From: Podospora bellae-mahoneyi
Taxonomy: Eukaryota; Ascomycota; Sordariomycetes; Sordariales; Podosporaceae
Length of the DNA: 64,000 bases
Assembly: GCF_035222275.1 (NCBI RefSeq)
Contig: NC_085881.1
Coordinates: 186,001 to 250,000, forward strand
Direction: 5' to 3'
Made by a program: the position numbers and the translations under genes
The notes under the pieces: model-generated
The model's database searches: none
What the model was told of the DNA's origin: nothing
The model's input: only the letters and a program-made list of their open reading frames with translations
Part shown: positions 45,074-55,753 of the stretch, in pieces
How positions within the stretch are numbered: the first letter of the stretch is position 1
How the letters are laid out: every line of letters begins with the position of its first letter

Positions 45074-46254
45074 ATGCGCTGCTCTCTCTCTCCGTCGTGG
45101 CCTCGTTCTTTGCTGCTAGGTGCCGTGGCCTTGTGTGCCCTGGCCACCGCCCAAACCTACACAAGCTGTAACCCAACGGCCAGTGAGTGCCCAGATAGCC
45201 GTTTAAGGTCCTCTCAAGGGACAGATGGCAGCTGACCAGACTTTGTGCAGAGCGCTGTCCCCCTGATGTTGGCCTGCCCGTTCCCAAGTACAGCATTGAC
45301 TTCCGCAATGGCCCGGACAACAATCATTGGTCATCTGTTGGCACGGGGTCCGTCACTTACACGCCCAATTTCGGCGCTGCCTTCACTATCAACAAGCAAG
45401 GTGACTCCCCCACCATAGAGACAGCCTGGTACTTCTTTTTTGGCCGTGCCGAGGTGCACATGAGGGCAGCCAGTGGCACGGGCATCGTCAGTTGTGTGGT
45501 CCTAGAGTCGGATGACTTGGACGAAATTGACTGGGAATGGATCGGCGGCGAACGGAAAGAGGTGCAAACCAACTACTTTGGGAAAGGGAACACAACTACC
45601 TGGGACCGTGGCGGCAAGACCGCCATGGGAGACACCCAAGGGCTGATACATAATTACACCATCGACTGGACCCCAAGCCTGGTAACATGGTATATCGACG
45701 GTGCCATTGTCAGAACCCTGGCCTATCAAGATGCCCTTGGTGGCCGCAATTTTCCTCAGACGCCCATGAGGCTGAAACTGGGCATTTGGGCCGGAGGGGA
45801 TTCAAATAATCCAAACGGGACAATTGACTGGGCTGGCGGCGTCACCAACTACACCCAGGGGCCGTTTACCATGTACGTAGAGAGCGTCTCGGTCACGAAT
45901 CTGAATCCAGCGGCGAACTATTTTTACTCGGATTTGTCCGGAAGCTGGAAAAGCATCTCCATGACAAATGTCACAACCGGGCCTGTGCCAAGCCAACCCC
46001 CAAAACCGATGCCGGTAGGAGAGAACGGCGGTGGCCAGGGTCATGAGAAAGGGACAGACAAAAGAGACAAGGGCGGAATCACCACTGACGAGGAGCCCTT
46101 TGTGACCCACGACGTGACCGAAACAGCATCTGGCGTGGCTTCCTCGGCGACCGGTTTTGTCGGACATGGTGGAAACCCCATCACAACAACCACCATGGTT
46201 TCCACAGACCGCCCTACGGAGCCTGCCAACATCATTCCGGAGGAAGTAGCTTGA
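45074..46254 (+). CDS. Crh-type GH16 cell-wall transglycosylase, possible frame break at C-terminus
   Basis: Exons 45074-45182 and 45251-46254 give 370 residues. The signal peptide is MRCSLSPSWPRSLLLGAVALCALATA. The catalytic motif LDEIDWEWIG places the nucleophile E128 and acid/base E132 as in GH16 Crh1/Utr2 enzymes; flanking blocks are TAWYFFFGRAEVHMRA, VQTNYFGKG, HNYTIDWTPSLVTWYIDG and PMRLKLGIWAGGD. Crh proteins cross-link chitin to beta-glucan in the wall and are normally GPI-anchored. This frame stops at EEVA without a GPI signal, but the next frame at about 46,230-46,326 reads SGGSSLTTRFGLVGILSVAV and ends CTVGMLAAV-stop, an ideal GPI-attachment tail. A 1-base shift (or missed splice) somewhere in the low-complexity Thr/Pro/Gly region 46,000-46,230 therefore seems likely. 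Confidence 0.88.
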
Positions 46255-47018
46255 CGACTCGGTTTGGTCTCGTGGGGATCTTGAGTGTTGCGGTGTGTAC
46301 AGTGGGAATGCTGGCAGCAGTATAACTTCTTTGTTGGATTCGTATGGCTAGAGTCTTTCTTGTTGAAAAGTTGATAGTATGGGCACCTACCTAAGCAAAC
46401 CTTTCCTTGCAAAACTCATTAGAGACATTTGGAGAATATTAGTAGTTCAAAACGAAGACCTACTACTACTTACAAACTGCTCGACGCAAGCTCCATTGTG
46501 AAATCGTATCCGACAGGTTGCAAGCCTCGACAGTGGCCTTCTTATCTTGCTGTCTGCGAGCAACTAGGTGGGTGAGTATGTAAGGGTGCTCGGGGTGGAA
46601 ACAGAGGTCTTGGCCTAGTTGAACACACGATAAACCAAAGTCGAGTTAAGGTAACTCCATGTAGGCGATGTTGGAACCGATCTTGGATGGTTGGTAACAG
46701 GTTAACAAGGAACCCATAGAGCAACCAAGTCTCCCGGCGATCACCCCGAGCCTTCTGCAACACATAGCAAGTTTGAGCCTAGCTGCTGATCGTATCTGTT
46801 TTCTACTTGACAACGTATGATACAAACCACTCGGTGCTCTCGAGGTAGTCATATCAGTCGTACCTGTCTCTCAGGAGGTAGGTACGTGCACCAGCATCGG
46901 TGTATTTACAGCATCTCATCCAAGGATGCATTTGTTGTGACATGGCTCCTATGACACATTCACCCGCCACGGATGAATTTCCCGAGCAATTTTCACGACA
47001 AGATCTCGAGGAACGTCT
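46255..47018. other. convergent 3' region
   Basis: The first about 70 bases probably still encode the GPI tail of the Crh-type protein in another frame. The rest shows no recognised gene. GTAGGTAC-type motif at 46,877-46,886. Confidence 0.45.
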
Positions 47019-48637
47019 TCACAGGTACACCAGCAATGCCTCGGACGCGGCCAAGCTCAACGTAACACTCCCCGCTCTCACGCTAGCCTCCTCCACCTGT
47101 TCGATTCCTTGCTTCACACACGTTCCGTCTTGGAAAGTCTGACCACCAAAGGTGGCGGGACTAGACCTATCGGATCTGGAAGTAGCACTACTCCCAGTCA
47201 GTCTTTTGGACAGGACGCTCGTGAAGCGGGAAGGCAGTCCAGTCAACGTGAAGCTTTCTCTCGATCTGGTCCCCGATTCGTAGTAGTTAGAGTTGATGAG
47301 CAAGATTCGGATGGGCTTGTTCTCCTTGTAGATGGCGTATCCCCCAAAGTTATTCGAGAAGCTATCCAACGGAGCAATTCTTTGTGCTTCTGCCAGGGCC
47401 GCCGTGATGAAGTAAGCCCCATAATAAGGGTTTCCCATACTGAACCTGCCCCACCAACAATACTGACAGTTTCCGATAGTTCCCTGGTGGAAGTAGATAG
47501 ACTTGATGCCCAATAATAGGGACTGGGCGACATAGTCTACGATCCACAAAGCGGCGCCGAATGTTGGGCTTATGCCACCCCCTCCTGCAAGAATGCTGTC
47601 AGTAGCCGCAGAAAACACAGACGTTGTATAGGACAAACCTTGGGTTGCGCTGTTTGTCTCCCCTATGACATAGTCCTTGCCAGCAGCTCTGGCTGCCGCA
47701 GCTTCAGCCTTGAAGGGCGCAATCTGTGTCGCAATCGCGCTATGGCTCATGAGTCTTGCCAAATTGTAGGTCCCTGCCCACTGTGGGTAATTATGCGAGT
47801 TGAAATTTTTGACAGCTGCCATCGCGTTTCCTTCCTCTCTGGCCAGATTCGCATTGTTGAATTTGTCTGTCCCAAAGAAGACGCCCGCGGAGATGATGCT
47901 GGAAGTGGTCAGATTGCTGGCCAAGGCCCTCTGCCATTCAACCTGACTGGCACGGTCCCGAGCTGCGTTCCAGGTGCCACCAGCGATCGGGTCGCTATTC
48001 GTGTAGAAGTTGGGTTCGTTGCCGAGCTCGATCGAGTCCAGGTTTCTCATTCTTTGGTGAGCGAGCCTTGAAGCTGCGAGAGTGTTGCCCAGATTATTCA
48101 GTCGCCTATTGAGTCCAATTATAACCTTCCCGGGGTATGAGGCCGCCAAGTCGAAAAACGAAGGGCCAAACGTAAGACTCATGGGTGCATCAGCGGGGTT
48201 GCTGACAGAGTAAGTGACCGCTGCCGATGACTGGGCATTATATGTTGCCCGGTCTCTGTTGATATCCATTAGAGCGTGAACCCGAGGTTTCTTCATGCAA
48301 GAAAGATATGCTTACTGCGTTGTTCCACCAACCCTTACCGGCGGCCATGAGCCGGTGAGATCTTTGAGGTTCTTCAAGCACGTCATGGTGGACGTGACAT
48401 TTTCCATGTAGCCAGGGAAAGTGAAGAATTCCAGTCTGCCCTAGAATGTCAGCCAGAGGTGCCTTGAGTTTCACTCGAGGGGAGACAGGAGTTGACTTAC
48501 GACACGCCCACCGGCGCCGGATCTAGGAGAGGACTGGCATTCGATGGAGGCGATGATGGCACGCTGTACGAAACAGCTGCTACTAGATGTGGTGCATAGC
48601 TTGCAAGCCACAGGAAACTCAACCTGCTCACCATCAT
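47019..48637 (-). CDS. GH79 family glycosidase (beta-glucuronidase/heparanase-like)
   Basis: Exons 48637..48501, 48435..48316 and 48255..47019, with GT-AG introns of 65 and 60 bases, give 497 residues. The first exon has a signal peptide (MMVSRLSFLWLASYAPHLVA) and VPSSPPSNASPVLDPAPVGV; exon 2 has EFFTFPGYMENVTST and LTGSWPPVRVGGTTQ. The TIM barrel follows: FGPSFFDLAASYPGKVIIGL, the acid/base motif IELGNEPNFY (E about 166) and nucleophile motif YVIGETNSA (E about 285). The last 90 residues form the beta-sandwich domain of the GH79 C-terminal type. Secreted fungal GH79 enzymes remove glucuronic acid or 4-O-methyl-glucuronic acid from arabinogalactan-type glycans. It is intact, lying only 0.8 kb from the start of the AT-rich desert. 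The second Met (48,634) is an equally good start. Confidence 0.88.
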
Positions 48638-49399
48638 TGCTAGATAGGAAAACCAACAGGAAATAGTATACAACTTCCAGACAACGAGTTAGTTATTGGT
48701 CATAAGGACGTCTCCATTTTATCCTATATTAAAGATCTCTGTCAACACGAGAAAGGTTGCGTTGCAATGCCTAGCTCGGGTTGCGTGTGGCATACAGGGG
48801 TTAACTGGATGTAGTAGTACCCCTTGTTGCAAAAGCTTTGAGCCGGCAAAATACAAACATGATGCGGAGAAACTTAGTTCATTGGTGGAAATAATAGGCC
48901 GTCGAAACTGGCTTACCATGGCTAAAAGAAAGGAAACGTTTGTTTCACAGGGACATCGGAAACAACCCAATTCAGTCTCTACGAACATGACATCGAGACT
49001 TAAGGACAATGTCTAGGAAGACTCAGGGCTCCTGAGCTTTACGATGGGAAATTTAGCTCAACTAGCTACACAGCACTATAGTAACATAATCCTTGCATCG
49101 TTTTTCGCGCTGATCTGTATCGCAGAGCGACATGTCGGGCTGTTTCGCGAAGTGGGTAAGACATAAAGCCATGCCCATGGAAACTAGGCTCTATAGGCTG
49201 CTGGGATTTGATATGTTGAGCGGAAAACCGTCGCGTTACTGGAGGCCAATGTACACTCCAGTTTCGTGGCTAAAGGCCGCCTAAGCTTCTTCCAGTTTGT
49301 CGGGGGGTCCCTGGGTACCTAATCATCTTACAAAGGGAAATTGTTGTAGCCTGGAAAATGCCCGGGTAATAGACTGAAGTATATGCCGTAATTTAAAAA
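48638..49399. other. GH79 promoter and border to AT-rich DNA
   Basis: No gene seen. Base composition falls sharply to AT-rich from about 49,370. Confidence 0.5.
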
Positions 49400-50120
49400 G
49401 AGTCTAAGTGAAAAAAAGAAAGTAGAGCAAACACCAGATATATAAAATATATTTTAATAATGGTTTTACTTTCTTAGTTGTAGAAACTTAGCTAGCTAGG
49501 TCCCTACAGGTAAAAAGTTTGTTTATAGGGGTTAAAGTAAACAAGTCTGGAGTTATGAGATATTTACGTTACTTCCGGCGATTAATCAACCGTATTTCCT
49601 CCCGCTAACCTCGTACTATCTCAATATTATACTTTTTTTCTTTCGCTCTAATCGAAAATATAACATTGATATTTAATCTAATTATTTTGGTTATTGAAAA
49701 GTTTAAAATATATTTAAATTATAAATATTTATTTAATAATCGTTAATACCTAGTTTTCTAAAGCTTAAAGTATTTTTTTTTGGAATTATATTAGTGGCCA
49801 AGGTTTAAAAGTATAATGAAGATAAAGATATTGTTTAATATAATATAATGCTTAATATACTAGTTTTTTTATGAAAAGAATTTGATAGGAAATGGTATTA
49901 TATTACTATTATATTTTTGGGTACCAGTATTACAATTTATTTCATTATATGAATGTTTTTACATAATGTTTATTAAGGGATCATAACGCTGTTGTTTGGG
50001 ATTGTTTCAGTCCCTTGTGACTTACATTTTATTTTGCCATTATAATAATAGGTAAGGCTACTATTCCCGTCTTTTACATTATATTCCGGCGCTTTTTTCA
50101 TTAAAATTTGTCTTTCATTA
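49400..50120. repeat. AT-rich repeat block; contains a dispersed repeat unit
   Basis: No coding content. At 49,484-49,560 the block with GCTAGGTCCCTACAGG and GGGGTTAAAGTAAACAAGTC matches 63,755-63,830 in order and orientation, so both belong to one degenerate repeat family, probably an LTR. A short echo lies at 54,088-54,125. Confidence 0.5.
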
Positions 50121-52043
50121 ACGTATATTATAAGCGAGTCGTACATATAAGCGAGTCGTACATATAAGCGAGTCGTACATATAAGCGAGTCGTACATATA
50201 AGCGAGTCGTACATATAAGCGAGTCGTACATATAAGCGAGTCGTACATATAAGCGAGTCGTACAGTCTCCACTACCCTACAACAACTATCCTCAACCATA
50301 CTGCAATAATATTAGGAAGTAACTACAATTAATTATATTAGAAACGGCTGAATCAGGTAATTTTCTAACCTCCTAGCAAGTGCGCGCCTTATGGCCAGGC
50401 TTACCGCACATACCACAGCACCGAACCGTCGTACGAGTCTCCCCTATACTACCGCTATCCGGCTATATTTCTTCCACCACCTCCCCACTTACGGCCTTTT
50501 AGTCCAGTAGATCCTGTGCATCTTATATAAATAAGTAATCCTCCGAGCTATACGCGTGTTTTTTTCGCTTTTCGGCGCTTACTTAGTACCTCGTTTACTT
50601 TATAAAGCGAAAAAACTTTTAATTAAAGGAAAGTTATTTAGTATATTATCACTATTATACCTTTAGTATGTTAACCTACTATAAATAACGTTAAAGTCGG
50701 GGAACTATTTTAATAGCTAGTAGTATAAATTTTAATAAATATTAATTATAAATTAAGTTTTTAAGGGTTTTATAATATTTAAAATATTTAAAGGAATACC
50801 GTGGCTAGCCTTAAAAATAAAGGTATGAATATAGAAAGCTTTATATGTAATTCAAAAAGTATTTTCTTTAAATTATATAGTATAAATCTAATACCCGTAA
50901 AACAATTTTATATATTTATTTCCGTTCTAAAAAAATTTCTTATAGAAAGTATAAAGGATCTCAAATTTACTTATATAATTAATATATATATATACCAAAT
51001 TCTTAATTTAATAGCTATATATTTATTTTAATAACGTAAAGTAATTAATATTAAATAATTAAAGAAAGTAGAAGGATTATAGAGGTAGATAAAGTATAAT
51101 AATATATTATTTCATTAAGAATAATATTTAAATTTTCTCGACTAATAAGTCATATAATTATTAAGGATTAATAACTGTATTTACTTTCTATACGGAACGG
51201 ATGGATAATTTAATTCTTATCGGTAGTTATGATATATTAAGGAAATAATAGGTTATATTCAATATATTGATTAATAAAGTAGTATTATATAATTAAAATA
51301 ATAAAGTATAACATAGTTCCGTTAAAGGTATCAACTTCCTAAATTATTATTATTTATTCGCGGTTATTAAACTAAATTAATTCTACTTTACTAAAACTAT
51401 CCGAAATTATAATTATTATATTTATAAAAATAATACTTATTATAAATGTACTTTCGTTAAAAGTTACAAATATTATTATTTATAATCCCGTAATTAACTT
51501 TAATATTCCGTATAAATATAAGTTACTTAATAATAACCTTTAAATCCTCACACTTAGCCCTCTAATAGTCGTATCTACGCGTAAAACGTGTACAGAACTA
51601 TACCTAGCGTTTAACGAAATTATATATCTAGAGCTTCCTAATAGAGGCGCGTTATATATATATCATAATTAGTTAATTATATCTTTTATACTACGTAATC
51701 TTAATGGAAAAGCTTACGTATATAGCTTAATAATATATTAAATAACAATATTCTCTTCGAATTAAATAAACTTCTCCCAATTAAATATTATATTGCGTCG
51801 TGCAAGCCAGCCGGCGCATCGGTTAGCGAGAGTTATAGGTGGTACATTATAGAGCTTAGCTACAGCTTGGATGTTTAATTTTTCGTCCTTTTAGAGAGCC
51901 TTAAGGGCAAAAAGTACCCTAGCTTCCTTTAAAGTAGGAGGCATGTTGGGTTATGGAAAAAATTAATGTTAGGTAAAAGGAGGACGCGTCGTGGTGGAGA
52001 CTGTACGACTCGCTTATATATACGACTCGCTTATAATATACGT
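50121..52043 (-). mobile_element. Fot1/pogo-type Tc1-mariner transposon, dead but end-to-end
   Basis: 1923 bp between perfect-looking ends: left ACGTATATTATAAGCGAGTC after TA (50,119-50,120), right its inverse GACTCGCTTATAATATACGT before TA (52,044-52,045). Size and TA duplication fit Fot1-like elements. The transposase is on the minus strand, starting at 51,944 (MPPTLKEARVLFALKAL, then LNIQAVAKLYNVPP, the pogo/Psq-type helix-turn-helix start) and ending with a zinc-knuckle region near 50,385-50,420. Many TAA/TAG codons and CpA-poor composition show RIP damage, so the enzyme is not made. The left subterminal part carries an eight-unit tandem repeat. Close relative of the interrupted copy at 7441-10,671. 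Confidence 0.85.
50129..50264. repeat. 17-bp tandem repeat, 8 units
   Basis: Eight exact copies of TATAAGCGAGTCGTACA (8 x 17 = 136 bp) begin inside the left terminal inverted repeat of the Fot-like element. The right end has two inverted units (52,003-52,035) and the other element copy two diverged units (7450-7482). The open frame running through the array is an artefact. Confidence 0.95.
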
Positions 52044-52449
52044 TATAGCTTTACTTACTATAATAAAACCGGGAAAAAATAAACTTCAAAACGAAAGTTT
52101 ATAGAGCTTTGGGCAAAGAAAGTAATTGTTTTAATAGCTTTAAATAAAATACGATAAAATTCATTGAAATTTATGTTTTAAATATAAGCCTAAATGCCCT
52201 GTAATGGTAGATACTCATAGTATTTATAGTGTAGTAGAATTAATTTACAAAAAACTTATAGCTCACTACGGGATTAATGTTTTTATTATAATGTAATACA
52301 ATAAATATTAAGAATTAGTTATAAACTACTGTTATTAATAACAATAATATTTCTTTTTTTTAACTAAAAATTTAAAAGCACCGGGTATGACGGCCTCTGT
52401 CGTTCTAAGCCCGTATCCGTTATTTATCGTGAGGTAGCTCTTAGATAAC
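52044..52449. repeat. AT-rich flank with repeat similarity
   Basis: The part at 52,160-52,200 (ATAAGCCTAAATGCCCTGTA) resembles 8550-8575 inside the other element stack, so some unnamed repeat family spans both. No gene. Confidence 0.4.
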
Positions 52450-55400
52450 GCACTTTACCTTACTACGTACCCTACCTTCCTATCAAGTATTTAGTTATAG
52501 CTTATAAATATATATTTTACAGATTTATAACCTACCTTTTTATACTATTAGTTAATGTAATAATATCTTTGTACTGGCCCCAGGTTCCATACTACAGCTA
52601 AAATAAGTTTATTTTAGAGCTCTCCTAATACTTCATTTTTAATTAAATAATTTATAATAATTTAATTTTAACACGCCTAAAGTTGTCAACTTTATAATTA
52701 AGAATTAATCAGCCAGTATTATATTAAGTTTACTACTAATTTCGCAGGTAAAAGCAGAAGCTTAACCCTAGTAATATCATTTTTAAAAAACTGAATTATT
52801 TATTATATTGATCAATTCACTTTTTACCAAATTCACTAATCATTTACTACTCATTAATAATCAATTTTTCCTTCGGTAGATGTTCAAAATCTACTAAAAA
52901 TAGCAATTTCTAATCTTTTTCTAGTTACAAAATTACCTAATGTTTCTTTCTTTAAACCGTTTCAAGCTTTCAATAATTAATGATTTATGAATTATGTTAA
53001 CTAATTCATATTATTAATTACTGCTATGGTAACTACCTTTAAAATTTGGAATCTTAGTATTGCTGTATAAACCCTTTAAACCTGGAAATAATATTTTCAT
53101 TAATACTATACCTATAGCAAAACCATTTATTCTAATACTATAAATAGTTTTCATTTTATAGCTAATAACATTAACTAATTTTCGATTAGTTTAACTATCT
53201 ATACTATTGTAAATACTGGGATAATTGATTTGAATGGTTTAAATATTACCTTGGTGACTATATTATTCAACCTAGCTAATAATACTCTGAAATTTATTTA
53301 TTGAACTCTAAAAGCCTTTTTTAAAAGTCGATGACTTTACTTATATAAGCTTTATTAGATTAAACCAAACTATATATCAAGAAACTTTGGTATTTAAAAC
53401 GGCCTATATTCAATTTATTTATTACAATTTTATAAACAAACCTAAACTTTGACATTACCTTGAATTATCTTTAAATAGAAGCTCTCTATTACTAGGCTTA
53501 ATGTTTAAAGTCTGATCAACATCTACAATAATCGGAATAAATTAAACTACATTATTAATCACTTATATATGGTATAATACACTATTTTTTTACTCACTTT
53601 ACCTATTTGAAAGATCATTTTGTTAAAGACATAACTTAATAATAGCCTAATATCTTTCAAATTTATTACTTGTATATTATAGATTTAACTAATCTGATTC
53701 AACATAAGTTGAACGTTTCATTATATATTTTAATAAATGTAACAAATTTACTGAACTCTATCTACCTTTTTACCTATGAGTTATATGAAATAGGACTAAT
53801 TAACTAAAAATATAATTTACAAAAACTTTATATAGATCTTACAACTATCTTGATACTTATTAGTATTATCATGGAAATTAAGGTCTTGAATAAATTAAAT
53901 AAGTAAATAAAGTGTAGAATGGATACTTTTAACTAATGTAAAGACGAAAAATATACTATTAAAATGATACAAAGCTAATAAGAAAATAATGGTCGATTAA
54001 TTGTTCAATGTAATGAGAATGGTTAAAAACTTAGAACAAAAATACCTTATCACCCGAGATTTCTTGACTTTGCTTCTTAATATCTTCTAGAGACCTAGCT
54101 AACTAGATCCTTATACGTAGAGTTAAATAATGTATATAATTGTAAACTTATATTATTGTATCTAGAAAACGGGAAATACTAATTATTATTAAATGAATAT
54201 TCGTAAATGATATATCTTTAAACTTTTGATTTGAAAAAAAAATTAATTAATAATATTTTCATATTTTAGGTTTAAATTTTCAGGTGACTAAGAAGTATAG
54301 CTTAATGAAGTTTAGAAGTATTTTAGCAACGTTGAGAGGTTTGTTAATATAATTATAGAACTTAAAACTTTCAATATTTAAAATTACTAAGTTAGGTAAG
54401 CTATTTATATTTTCAATTAAGGCGAAGGAGAAAGGTATAACAGTAAAATAGAATAGTAAAGGAAACTACGGCTAATTAAATATTACACGTAGATCATTTT
54501 CAAGATTAATATATAGATATCTTATAACTTCCCTTAGTTATATAGTACTAGTTTATGAGGTCTTTAGTAGCATGAAGTGACTATTATAAGTAAAGGTTTA
54601 GGAATAGAAAATGAATAAATTTTAAAAATTGGTTTTGGGCTTATATAAGTAATATTAAAAGTTTTGGAAAGAAAGTTTAAGCAATAGATTCAATCTATTC
54701 ATTCAACATATAGTGAATAATAATTTTCAATATTAAGTAATTTACGTTGGGAATTTTTTTGGGTCTTTTCTTAATTAACCTATAAGTATCTTACATGAAT
54801 AGATTCAGTATTTAAATAGGAAAGGTTAGAGTTGAAGTACTAGAACATATTAATGATATGTCGTAACTTAACCCATTAAAGTAATGTATCAAATAATTTA
54901 TTTTTCTTGAAATAGTTTATTCTATATTACTAATGAATTGATAGCGTCTAAAATAAAGAAATCAACAACCATAAACAAAGTTTCAAATAAAAGCTTCATA
55001 GTGAGAAAATTAAGGGCATAACAATAAAATAGATATGAAAAATAATATTTATGTTATAGTGAAAGAAATTAAAATATTTGAAAGTCTCTAATATAAAGGC
55101 TACAAATTCATTCAATTCAAATAGATGTAGATTAGCATTTAAGCAAAGTATTAATATTATAATACCACATATGAAAAACAACGATTAAAATGATTTTTGG
55201 GTTTATTATCTTATACTATAGTACCTTTTATGGTATAATGTATTCGGTATAGTTTTTCTTTTAGTATATCTGAATTACAACTCTTTTACATTACAGTTTA
55301 TCCTTTCTTGGTTGCTTTAGCTTTGGTATTACTTTAATGATGATTATTTTCTTAGCTAACTAACCTTTTACCATTTTTCGTGAAAAAAATATATTGTTCT

Positions 55401-55700
55401 ATATCGATACATTTATTCTAAATGAATTTCAAGAAGTATTTGACTTTTTTAATCATAACAGTATCAAGTGTAGAGGTCGTTGCCATTCCTATTTTATTAA
55501 AGGTTTAATCTTTCAGAATTTAATATTTTTTAAGAATATATTTATAAACCTTCAGAAAATATAAACTAGTTACTCGTTACCTTTAACGTGATTTATGTTT
55601 TAGCTTTATATATTATGTATAGAATAATATAATATACATACTATACTATAGGCAAAAAGCTAAAATATAAAAAAGTATTAATAGCTGGTCTTCTTCATAT
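52450..55700. other. AT-rich desert with almost no CpG
   Basis: 3.2 kb without any supportable gene; the longest frame is 61 codons. Unlike the neighbouring transposons it keeps CpA and TpG but nearly lacks CpG: in 53,041-53,160 I count CpG 0, CpA 4, TpG 4. No domain, tRNA or clear tandem repeat is seen. Confidence 0.7.
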
Positions 55701-55753
55701 TTTACTACTGTTTAATAATAAAGCTTCGGTAAAGGAGTTCTGTGGTAAAGAGG

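Noticed and set aside
49973-50299. 108-codon frame with YDSLICTTRLYVRLAY repeats
   Set aside because: It is only the translation of the 17-bp tandem array in the transposon end.
50121-52043. CRISPR-like array because of regular repeats
   Set aside because: The units are head-to-tail without spacers and lie in a eukaryotic transposon end.
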